Below, piece by piece: positions 34,791 through 45,725 of a stretch of 64,000 nt of DNA. Made by a program: the position numbers and the translations under genes. Source of the DNA: Phoebastria nigripes. Taxonomy: Eukaryota; Chordata; Aves; Procellariiformes; Diomedeidae. Under the pieces are notes generated by a model. That model worked only from the letters and a program-made list of their open reading frames with translations, was not told where the DNA came from and did no database searches. Positions within the stretch are counted from its first letter, which is position 1, and every line of letters starts with the position of its first letter. The stretch lies in the NCBI GenBank assembly GCA_035582835.1, contig JAYKAV010002541.1, positions 361,181 through 425,180 on the forward strand, given 5' to 3'.

Positions 34791-36680
34791 CTATATAATA
34801 TTCATCCAGGGTGGTGATTCTCGCATAACGGATAGAGAAGAGGATAGAGAAGATAAAAGTTGCAAAATCATACATTTTACAATAGCAAGGCCGATCATCA
34901 AAAACAAGAACCCACAGCCCAACATCATAGCAATACTTAAAAGCCAATTTCCCCAACCTGTAAGTCCCNGTGAATTCAGGAGAGAGGTGAACCAAGATCC
35001 AGGGCCTCAGCCACTAAACCAGTCCTTTGGCTGCATCGCCTGGAAAAGCTCTCTGGTTTGCTCCGACACCTCTTTCATCTTCTTTCATGCTCCTTCTATG
35101 GTGGTGGTTGCGTTGTGTATGGTGAGGCAGCATTCTCCATCGGTGAGATTTAACATTCCATATACCCCCTGCTCTTTTAACAATAGCATATCTAAAGCTA
35201 GTCTGTTTTGTAAAGTCATTTTAGACACCTGTTGAATCTGTAAATTTATTTCCCCAAAAGCATAATGGGTCCAATTGCTTAAGATGTGTATTTGCCAGGT
35301 CAGGTTTTCTAAGACAAACTGGTGTCTTTTAAGGGTTACATATGGGGTAAATATATTTTCCAACATTAAAGATGTTTTCATGCCCCAGGTATAATAATCA
35401 GGTACTTGGACTCCATGCACTGCCCTTTCGGGTTGTGCCTGAGGCTCATCACTTTCTTGGTGCCTTCTGTTTTGATGAGGCATTGAGAAATGGAATACTG
35501 TAGAAGGACACATCGTAGGAATTCCTATTTCACACTGTAATCCAGCATGTTTTCTCACATGAAGATGGGAATATAATTTTCCATCTGAACATCCCCATAA
35601 TGTTCCTTGTGGGGCAGGATACCATGCTGTATGGCATTGATAATTATCGTCTCTGGGTACCCAGGAACCCTGTAGGTCCCAATCCCACACCTTTTGGTGT
35701 TCTGGACCATGGCTGATGGGAATACCATACCTAATGGCAGTTCTTCCTATTTTCCAGGGGCCATTACACCTATTGTCCAAATTTCAGAAACCCCAGGAAG
35801 GGTATCCCCAGCAAGTACACATATCTCGTATAAGGGTTTGGAGTTCAGGGATATACCATGTTTCAATAGGGTCTCCTGCACCTGTGGTACAATTTAGGAT
35901 CGTGGTACAGTTCATTAACTGGGAGTATTTCAGGGAGGGGCTTTCAACATCTTCCTCATCGACGGGACAATCGGGATCATAGTCTCCATACATCACATGT
36001 TTGATAGACCAAGCCCACTCATATCTGGTTCTGTTAATTTTACCATATTTTCAGCCTAGGCAATCTGGAATAAATATACACCATGTAGGAGACCGTTTAA
36101 CTGTANAGGGGTGTTCAGAAGGTTCTGTTTCAGGAGGTGGAGGCCAGTAGGGGATTTGGGTGCATGATATTCTGTCAGGATCCCTACAGTGAGTTTGGTT
36201 CCACTATTTACCTGATGCGTTATGCATGTTCATCAAATCTTCAGGACAAGGAGATATTGGCAATTTAAACAGAGCCCGTTCGGGAGGAGCGTATNGATCG
36301 CTTATACAAAGATTAGTCCAATTTGCCAGAGGAATTTGATAAAATGCATCCTGATTCACTTTCCAANCCCCGTTGAAAATAAAAGCATTGTTATGTTGAC
36401 TCTCGAATGGAGCTTTTACTCTGCCCCATGTGCANTTGGTGGTACAATTATTAATGATTGTATACAATTTACTTTCCAGCAACTTTGAGAGGTTAAGATG
36501 AACTATAGAGAAGCCAATACCTTCTTCTGAAGACTTGGGAATTGGGACACAAACTCCTTGGTTAGTATGATTCCAGATGCGCACAAACCCTTGAATGAAT
36601 TCCCAGGCAAGGTTTGGAGACTCATTTCCTCTTCCCTCACTAAGGATGGTGAAGGNGAGGAAAAGGGTTTTCCAAAGCAT
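34791..36680 (-). pseudogene. env: Retroviral envelope (env) pseudogene
   Basis: This is a 630-codon frame from an ATG at 36680 to a TAG at 34791-34793. A short hydrophobic leader (MLWKTLFL) comes first, then a surface subunit rich in N-x-S/T glycosylation sites and cysteines. The transmembrane subunit has [16 protein letters not shown] followed by a cysteine-rich stretch ending GECC, and near its end a membrane span around LLSIAMMLGCGFLFLMIGLA. The frame has no shift, but stops break it at 36204-36206 (TAG) and at 36051-36053, 35784-35786, 35085-35087 and 35007-35009 (all TGA). The first cysteine position of the TM disulfide motif reads as tyrosine. No protein can be made from it without read-through. 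Confidence 0.9.
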
Positions 36681-36871
36681 TGTGCTCTATTATAGTATAC
36701 AAAAACAACAAGGAGAATTACACAGATAATACAAATAATCACTAGGGGTAACAATATAAACGTATGGTCTGTCTGCAATGACCTGCAAGATACACAGAAC
36801 AGGAACAAAACAAGTTTAAAAGGACAGTATAATCCATCTAGTATTGATTCAATGATCCCTTCCGTGGGCAT
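36503..36871 (-). other. 122-codon overlapping frame with a membrane segment, between pol and env
   Basis: This frame starts with ATG at 36871, overlaps the last codons of pol and runs past the env start in another frame. Residues about 40-62 are strongly hydrophobic (LLPLVIICIICVILLVVFVY), preceded by a second hydrophobic patch (LVLFLFCVSC). It could be the former beginning of a longer env leader split by a small indel, an accessory protein, or chance. I do not recognise it. Confidence 0.3.
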
Positions 36872-38055
36872 TGGTGGCTATCCAGGCATAGAGGTTAAGC
36901 GGAGTTTTCAGGGTTAGGGGTACTTCCCCTACCGTTGATAAGTCTACCAAAACAGGTTGCCCTGGGTAGTGGAGCAGTTTTACCAGATCTTTCATTTCTT
37001 TTCTCCCCGAGAGTAAGGAAGGGGGGTTGGGACAAAATGCGGTGAGCCTGGGACATCCGTTGACCCCCCAGCGACTATTCACTTTTGCTATGGCATCGGG
37101 AAGTTGCGCAGTCCACCCGGAATCGTGGGGTCTAAGGACACGCTTCAGCAATCCATTTGTTCTTTCCACTGTCCCATTAGCTTGAGGATAGTAGGGGGTA
37201 TGGAATATCCATTGTATTCCCTTGCCTTTTGCCCGTTCCTGAACTACCCCGGCTACCGTTATCTGATTGGATCAACTGGGGTTTAGGTAGGTAACTAAAC
37301 CATAGCTTCAACCCTTTCACTGTATTGTCCCCAGTTGCTCTCGCGACAGCCTCAGCCTGGGTAAGTCCTGATACCACTTCCACCCCCACAAGAACATACT
37401 GCTTCCCGTCTGACTTCTTAAAAGGTCCTATGTAATCAATTTGCCAAGTCTCCCAGAGTCCCTTCCTGTTCCNTAAGTGGGGAGGGGGTTCTTGCAAGGG
37501 ATGCCTTTCTAATCGAGTACAGCACTGACTACAAGCAGAAATGACCGTATTACANAGTTCCCAAGTAACAGGCCAACCCCTGCCACCGGCTTCTTTGAAA
37601 AGGTCTTTAACTCCTGAATGGCCATATTTCATATGTAACCACTCTAACAGGTATTCCCACTTTTCTTCTTCAGCTTCTGCTGCCTTTGTAGCTAAGCGGG
37701 TTAATGAGTCTACTTGATTATTCCAAATGTGGGCTGGGTGATCCCCCTTTTGCTGTGCAGCTACCCATCCCACCAAGAAAGTCCTGTTTAGCAACTTTTA
37801 AGATTTCCTCCCATTTTTCTCTTTGCCATACGGGTACCCAGTTAACTTCCCACTGATTTTGTTCCCAGAAGGGGAGCCACTCAGTACCTCCTTTGAATAC
37901 GGCCTATGAATCCGTATAAATAAATACCGGTTCTCTGTTCTCAGCCTCTCTTTCTACCGCTCTCCAAACTGCTGTCAACTCCCCTACCTGAGCACTTCCC
38001 TCACCTTCTGTTACAATTCGGTCCCCTGAATCAACATGTAGGGCTACCGCTCGGT
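36849..38055 (-). pseudogene. pol: Retroviral pol pseudogene: RNase H tail and integrase
   Basis: The piece opens with the middle of RNase H (VGELTAVWRAVERE, then VFIYTDS with a catalytic aspartate). Integrase follows, with its HHCC zinc region (HMKYGHSG ... CSQC) and the first two residues of the DDE triad in TWQIDYIGPF and LIQSDNGS. The glutamate lies in NGTVERTNG. The frame is broken by a TAG at 37904-37906, a shift between 37900 and 37795, and a second shift near 37245-37255 that separates the second aspartate from the glutamate. It ends with a stop at 36849-36851. Reverse transcriptase and protease are absent. Confidence 0.9.
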
Positions 38056-38632
38056 ATTTCCATATCTTTCCCTCCCTTTCAGGGGGAAATATTTCTCTCA
38101 TATGTTCTAGGTCTTTAAGAGGGTATGACAATTTTGCTTCTCTTTCCCCATCAGAATTTGTATCTGTATTTTCTACATTGATTTGGGAGTGGGTTTCATC
38201 TAATTGCTCCCTTAATATTTTCTCCTGCTCCAAAGCCTCCATCAAAGTGGTATGTAATCTTTGGTTAGTCACTTGCTCAGCGGCAGGTTGGTCAGAGAGA
38301 CTTCTTGTCTCATTTTCTAAGTGTCCCTGCAAAGCCTTCACTAGATCTTGAAGGGATTTTATTGCCCCCTCTTCTGCCTGCCGGGTCACATTTTCATCCC
38401 GCTGTGCTGCCACTAAGGCGGCTCCTAAAACCGCACAGACTAAGGCTTTCCCCTATCCTTGCTTCGACCTTTGTTCTTTAGCCAAAGTGGAGATTCTGTC
38501 CGCTACGGCTTGCGGATCGTGCCAGTTGTTATGGGCCCAAGTCATACCAGGGGGAGCAGGTTGGGCGTTATAGCCCTCTAATCTNTCCAGGAGAGGGGTA
38601 CAGTCTACAATCAGACCTCCCAGGGAGGCCAT
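38056..38632 (-). pseudogene. gag: Retroviral gag N-terminal fragment, fused in frame to RNase H
   Basis: An ATG at 38632 (MASLGGLIVDC) opens a frame with a tryptophan-rich region (GMTWAHNNWHDPQAVADR). A TAG at 38453-38455 interrupts it. A hydrophobic stretch (GKALVCAVLGAALVAA) and a long alpha-helical, probably coiled-coil segment (SLQDLVKALQGHLE through EKILREQLDE) follow. After HMREIFPP the sequence passes, without losing frame, into RNase H near 38055. No glycine follows the initiator, so N-myristoylation is not indicated. Capsid and zinc-knuckle nucleocapsid are missing. The gag assignment rests on position and frame and is less sure than pol or env. Confidence 0.65.
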
Positions 38633-38650
38633 AATGGGTATACAGTTATA

Positions 38651-38790
38651 GGGAGCTGCGCATCCTCCGGCATGCCCTCCGGGTCCTGTGTTAATCGACT
38701 TCTCACTTGTGTTAATCATCACTATACAGAACTTGCTTTGCCACAATGTTTGAGACATCAACTTCACATTAACTCTTTCAGTCTCTCACA
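38651..38790 (-). mobile_element. 5' LTR fragment of the env-bearing provirus
   Basis: It matches the inner 140 bp of the other LTR (from GGAGCTGYGCATCCTCC to TCTCACA) and is flanked by GGAGC at 38791-38795. The other 630 bp of this LTR, the primer binding site and the leader are gone; gag starts 18 bp further on. The provirus therefore has no complete 5' promoter. Confidence 0.88.
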
Positions 38791-41700
38791 GGAGCATAGC
38801 CCATTTATCGAAATATATTTGCACAAATGTTTTTGAAGTGAACTGCCATCTATGTGTAATTTGCCTGCAAGGAAGGGAAAAATCTGATATGTCACTACAA
38901 AAAGTTTACTGAACTTTAGAGAATGGAAAATAGATCCTCGGTACAACTCATCCATTTTTAAATTAGCAGGAAGAGAAGAAACAATTTTAGTTCGGGTTAG
39001 TTTTATTTTTCCTGTGGCACCATCTCAAATCCTAAACTCTTTCCTTCTGGATTGGTGGTGTTTCCTTTCAGGTACTCTTAGGATTTTGAAGGCATTCTGG
39101 ATAGACACTAGCACTTCCTTTTGGGAGGTGCCAACCTTCCTTCCCCCTGTCTTTTATTGATCTAATTCTTATATAGTGTACTCTGAAATCAGATTATTTG
39201 GACAAGGTGTAGCTTCTGTCTTTAAGAAACAGTATAATAAATGTTAGTGCAAAAGGAGAAGCGTTTTAACAGTAAGGAGGGCAGGTGATGCTAGAATGGT
39301 TTGGGCCATCCGTTTATCTGGGTCATTGTCCTTTCTGATGGTGACACCAGGGTCTGCTGCCTTAGAGAAAAGCGCAAGAAACCCAGCAGTTGAGGAATAT
39401 CCTTGCCCTGCAGAAATTTTCACCTTATCTCATATAGGCTGTTGGCATACGTCTTGAAGCAAGAGGTCTAAGGGCCTTTCCAGCACTTGTTTGTGCTTTG
39501 AATGTATGGTTTTGTGATTGTGATTAGTTTAGCATTCAGGTAGGTCTACTCTCCTCATTTTTACCAAGGCCTTCTCAGGAGGAAACAAGCCATCTGCTCT
39601 AGTTCACTGGTATGGGTGTTATGTGATGCTTTTACATCATTTGGAGTCTGTGGTGATACTTTACATCTACTCTCTGGAGAATTATGAGGAATATCAGCTT
39701 TCCTCCAGAATGCTGGGGCATTGCTCATCCAGTCTTTGGAAAGATGTGGGCAAAATGTACTTGTGGCACAGACCCAATGTGAAGTCTACCATTTGGGTAG
39801 CCCTCATCTAGGAGCAAGAGGGCATCCTAGATGGATATGTAAATCTTGTCTCCTGTTTTTAGAGAGTATTATAATTGTGACTATCTTGTGGTATTTGTAA
39901 ATATATAATTTAAAAAAAATCTCATGCAATGTGTGGTCTAGTTCCCACTTTCCTCTTTGAAGGAAATGCATTGGTTACTTGGGAGGTCAGGAGGGAAATG
40001 CCTTCCTTTCTCAGTTCTGGCACGGTCACATTTCAGTTTCGTTTCACATTTCCTTGTTTTCACATTGAGAGGAAAGAGGAAGAAACAGTCCTCTCTTGTT
40101 CTGCATGCCATGCCATCCTTTGTGTGCACTTCTGTTACATTTCCTCCTTAAGTAGAGCAGTCCTTGCTCTTTAGACTGTCTACATACAAAGTTTCACTTC
40201 AGCAAAAATGAGGTTTCACTTCGGTGTCACTACCAGTATCGCTGATTCTCTTTCCACTTCCAGCACTGCATTATTCTTTCAAGATAGCATATCTCGATTT
40301 GAGTGCTGTGTTCTGGTATAACATCCAGTTGACTTATGTAGTGATGATTTATTAGCTTTCATGGCATTTTTTTATTCCAGGTTTTATTCAGGCTAAGTTT
40401 GTTTTTTATTACCTCTGTGATTGCAGAAGAGCTAAATGTTTTATGGGAGCCTCTAAAGGAATTCTGAATTCTTAAGTTTGTAGCTTAGGTTCCAGTATAA
40501 TTCCAGATGATTTATATTATGCATGCAGTGTTTATTGTTTTAATTTGTCAGTACTCCTTTGGTCTACCCATTTTATTGCCCATTCCCTCAGTTTGTCTTA
40601 GGTCTTTCTAATTTCTTCAGTTTTCTCTGGTAACTGAAGAATTTAAATGTTTCCTTCGATGTGGTAGATTATTTAACACAAGTTCCAGTGTGTTTTATCN
40701 TAAAGGAAACAAGTTACTCCTGCTTTTAAGTGTCTGATCCTTGAAAGTACTTTAATTCTGATTCCATGACTACATAATTTCTTTAATCTTTTACTGAAGG
40801 ACTTGTGCAAGGATTTATGTGAGACGGTATCTGTGTTCTGCTGCCTAAATTTTCCCTTTCCATGCCTTAATGTGCTTGGATTTCTTCCTAGTGTAACTTC
40901 AGCTCTGGATGCTCTTGTTTCACAGGGCTTAGTTTTAAGATGAGAGCTTCTCCTCTCTTTCCCCCTGCTCCCTATTTTAGAGACGAGCGCTGTCATCCTC
41001 ATCTTTTGTTTAAACTTAGTTGTGTGTCTTGAAATGGCNTCTTTGGAATGTGGCTGGCTGGCTAGATCAGATGGCTTTTCCTTCTTGTTTGTATCCTCTA
41101 GTTAGGCAAGGAGTTAAAAGTCTGTAGTCTGTTGTGTAGGTGGTCAAATAAGAAGGGGCACTGTGGGATTCAGGATTGGTGCTTTTATGAAAAGCATGGG
41201 TTTGATTTACACCATCCCTTTTGCCGTGTTTTTCACTCTTTCAGCTTTCCTTTTTACTGTGATACCCATCTAGGAATGTTTAGTAAGAGCTCTTTGAATG
41301 GAGTCAAACTCTTAACTTGTCAAAGGAACAAATTACCCTTTTAAAGCTTTCAGGAAGCACCTAAGTGCAGTCTTTCGGTTCTCTGATTCTCAGCTCTGCT
41401 ANTGCATAGTTTTGGATGCCTTGAAAGCTTTCAGAAACCTGATGTACACAAATTTATTTAGCCTGTACTATACACTGAAATTTAACAACATCTAACTCAA
41501 AAGAAGCTTTTATTCCTAAGATTTGTTGCTATTCAAATGGACAGAATAACAAATAAGATCTCTAAACCTTGTAAGTGAAGAGCCCAAAATGTATTTTCCA
41601 TGCCCTAGGAAAGATAATTGCAGAAATGTGTAAGAAGCATTTCTATTTCCATAGTGCATCAGAGCACTCATCTTCTTTTTGTTTCTTTGCCTTGAGCAAT

Positions 41701-44700
41701 CTTGTACTTCACTGAAATTTTTTCTTCTTCTCTAAATGTTGATTAGATAATTTTGTTTTGTTGTTAAGTTTAGGATTTGTTTGTTGGTTTTTTTGCATAG
41801 TCTATGTTGTACATTTCTGGTTATTAATAGCAACTTCTGCCAGTCCTGAGACCAAATACTACTTTGATCTCTACTGTATTTTTACATTGTCTGTGGATAA
41901 CTTTTCTGAAATGTTGTACCAAAACGGCCTTTTCACACTGTACACTGCATGCAGTAGTAAGCCAGGGTGCAGNGGTAAGAAATGAGTGGATGGAGAATGT
42001 CGTATGATGTAACTTCTAATTTCTTTGGTTCTGTTTGTAAGTAGGATAGCCATGCTGCAGTTGTAACTATTTTAATGTAGTTTTTGTGTATTATCTTTGA
42101 TTCCAATCTGTAATCTTGTCTGTAATCTAGTCTGCAAGCAAGCATGGAACTTTATTTAAAAAAAAATTTTTAGCTAGCTGGATAATTCTTGCAGACAAAA
42201 GCTCCCATTGCTTTTGTCTCTTGTACTGTAACTTCAAGAGCAGTCTTCCGTACTCAGACTGTTTTCTTCTGAAAGTGAAGCCACGTTTAAATTTTGAAAG
42301 TGATGAGCCACTCAACTGTGAAATCTGTGGAGTCTGTGAATGTGTGGGCAAAACATATAAGATGATTTTTTTCCGGGCTGAACAGATGAATCTGAAAGAA
42401 TGTTAATGTTGCATAAGGAAAATACACTGACTAGGAAGTGGGAGAGGCAGCAAATCTTAATTTTGCCTTTTTATGCACATATTAGGACACAAACTCTGCT
42501 TCCAAGACTGCTTACTGTTCCCCACTGCCTTATTCAGCAGGATGGATGGCTGTGCGCTGGGGAGGAATCAAGACTGCACAGTGAAGTACAATGTTGTCTG
42601 TATGGCTCCTGCTTCATTTGCTGCAAAAGCTGAAAGCAAGAGTGACTGGTGTGAGACAGGAAGAAAAAGGTTGCATATGTGGTTAAGGCAGCTAAATATT
42701 CCCTTTGGAAACAGGATTTTCTTCTTGATTCTGACCAGTATTTCCACACGGTCTGGGGTGTCATTCTAACATGCTGAAGAACAGTGGGTTTTTGCTGTTC
42801 TAGTTCGTTTCTGTTCAACTGAGTAAAGATTCATTGCATGCTGCTCTAAAGCACCTAGGTTTGAAGTGGCTTATATGTTACTTTGCTGCCTCCCAGACAA
42901 GGAAGCACTGTGCTATAAGGCAGTGCATGGAAGTAGTAGTAGGCTGTTTCCCCCATTCCTTCTAAAGTTGGTGATACTGGCTCATGCAGCCTGTTCTCGC
43001 AGTAGTCTTGTCTACTCTGTCCAATGCTATCCAACATTCTGGTCCCAGTTCCAGGACCTGGGCTGTCCTTCTTAAGCTTCTTATCTTGGTACCCACTTCC
43101 TGCCAACACATTCACATGGGTGCATATGTGCACCCCTTACTTGAGATCTCCATCCTTTACTCTGCCTCTTACTAGGCCTGTAGTTTTGATTTATTTTTTT
43201 TCCCCTGGCTCCTAATCCTGGTTGTCTTCTAAATTCTTCATCCAGAATCCATGATCTCTTCAGCTCGTCTGTCCAGCTAGCTTCCTGACTCTACATCCCA
43301 TTCTCCTCTTCCTCCCCTCACCTACATATTCCCAGTCAGTTTCTGGTATGACTTCCATTCTTCTTTTCTTGAGCTAGCAAAATAACTCCTTTGAGAGTGC
43401 TAAATAAACGCCCAGGTTTCAAAAGAATTTTAATACCGTGTAGACATTGTGTTAAGTTTCAGATTGTTAATTGTTGTAGCTTTCCAACCTCCGTCTTTTA
43501 TGCCAGTCACTTTTTATTTTTCCATACTTCATTTCCACAGGAGCTGTTTTTGAGTTTGAAGGAGAATGCAAACTTTGGAATTATTTTATTTTAAAGGGTT
43601 TGTTTCTTTTAAAATAACTAACCTAGCCAGGTTGAAAGGTCATACTGGAATAATCTCAGTAAGAAGCATGGTTCTGATGCCCTGCTTGCAAACCCTTACT
43701 CAGCTGAGGTCTTCTAGTAAGAAGCTTTGTCAAACTTGAAAGTATGCGTTTAAGGAAGATTTGCTATGTGTGTATACCTAATTTAATAATATCGCTAAAA
43801 GTAAATCCATAAATTGTTCTGATTTTGGTAGGGATACGTCAGCCTAGGGGAAGGTTTCTTCCAGTTCTTTCAAAGTGAAAAAGAGCTGAAAGTAAGTCCT
43901 TACAAAAGCTCTTGGTTCAGTCGCATTCCTACCAAGCGCTGTGGCTGTGTTGGGCACTCTTTCTGTACAGAGCTGCTGGACCAGTTTTGTTCTGGTGAGA
44001 GCGGGCTTGTTCTTGCCACCTGAGAAGTGCTCCTGCCTTGCCGAGTGCTGGGCATGGGGTGCATCCCGAGTTCTCTACAGCACAGGGCACCTGGCTGGGT
44101 CAGAAGCTTTTTTTTCCCTTTAATTTTAATACACATGTGCTAGATGTGATTTAAGTTCAAGGATAAGACTTTAAAAAGTAGTTAATACTCCTGAAATTTA
44201 AAGGGACTTGGGTTCCTGAGTTACATTTTGTTTATGTAAATGATCAAGTATTTTTAGGGCAGTGTTTAGAAAGGAGAAATAAAATTGCTTTTTGCTACTG
44301 TTGTTTCCTTGGGAGGCACTAAATGTCTAAAAGAACTTTTGTACAAATGTGTTTAAAAATGTCTTCACCTATTGTTTGTGTAACTTTTATTTCTTTGAAA
44401 ACCGTTGTGGTAGCTCTCTGTAGCATCACCTTTTTCAGACTTTGCCCAGCATTCTCCTTTACTCCTCTCCCTCATTTGCCTAGATGTCTTCTCACTTTTC
44501 CCCTGACCTGTCTCATCCAAGCTGCAGTCTTCAGCAACCTACAGTTTAGACAGATGGGCTTGGATTTTTCAGATTGGCCATACTAGGCATTTCTTCCAAC
44601 TTTGGATGATGTTCTGTCACATTTCAAGTCTCTACTCTGAAATATCTAGATGTTAACATTTCTTCTCAAAGAAGTTAGAAGAGGTTCTATATTTTGTTCA

Positions 44701-45710
44701 AATACNCAGTGTTACATATGAGTTTGGTGGACAGCACAAACACTCTTTGTAGATGTGGTGCAATTCTTTTAGTATAATTTTAAAAATTAGATTGAGATAA
44801 GAAAGAAGAATTTCAGCCCGAAGGATTCAAAGTTGGCAGAATTACAATGGAAACTAGTCTTTAAATCATAATTGTTAAGTAACCTTTAGTTTCCTAGTAG
44901 CTATCAGAATTGCTACCAAACTGTCTATGATTAGTATATTGAAGAGAGTCATATTTCTTGGATGCAGATTGTTTTGCTTTCATGTGCTTCCGAGCTTAGA
45001 CCACCTACCTTGAAGTCTTTCGAAATGAATTTCAGGGCGTAGGGGATTTTTATAATTGTAGAAATATGTAACGGAAATGGAATTGGCCCAACTTATTTGA
45101 TGAGGTGATGTGATTCAGCAGGCTCGGATGCAGTTTACGTTTCATGTGGCCACGGGTTAGTTCTTTGTTGTGCTGTACAAAACTTTCCAGAGGTGAATGA
45201 GGAGATACAAGAAGCTTATACTTAGTATCATGTAACTTACACCATCAGTTCGACTGGNCTGTATTGACAGACCAAGCGCCACAGATGTGGCTCATCTTCC
45301 AAGCCTTGACACAAGCCCGGTGTCCAAACACTGAGGCCGTCCACCTGACTTGTTCAGTTGAAGGGGCAGTAAATTGAGGAGAGAAGGGAGGGGGAGGAAG
45401 GTAACCTAAAGCAAATACCTGTAACCTCTTCTTTATTGGACAGGTTGCAAAGAATATTTTGAGCCTGTAAGGGACTCAGTTTTCTTTCTAGAAAAATTCC
45501 AGATGTCCCTCTGTAGTTGACTATAGCACCATTTGGAGTCTGAATGTGGAGGCTTGGTGCATATATCTCTACTTAGAGAGTACTGCATGTAAGGTTGAAG
45601 TAGAACTGCATTGCTTCTGTTTTATTTTACACATGCTTTTTAATTCTGGAGAAAGTTTATGTTTTATACTGGGGGTGTGGTGTGTGGGGAGCGTTTTAAT
45701 TCTCATGCGT

Positions 45711-45725
45711 ACACACACACACACA
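45711..45725. repeat. (AC)n microsatellite
   Basis: About seven AC units in intronic sequence. Confidence 0.8.

Larger units (their letters stand above)
33995..38795 (-). mobile_element. Endogenous retrovirus with gag, pol and env remnants; large internal deletion
   Basis: The 4.8-kb provirus lies on the minus strand. The 5-bp target duplication GGAGC is present at 33995-33999 and 38791-38795, so both outer edges are the original integration ends. Order on the minus strand: 5' LTR fragment (38790-38651), gag N-terminus (from 38632), RNase H tail and integrase (to 36849), env (36680-34791), 3' LTR (34767-34000). The rest of the 5' LTR, the primer site and leader, the gag capsid and nucleocapsid, protease and most of reverse transcriptase are missing. 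The shared LTR part differs at about 7 of 138 positions by hand count. It is a different family from the ERVK-like LTRs nearby. Confidence 0.92.
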
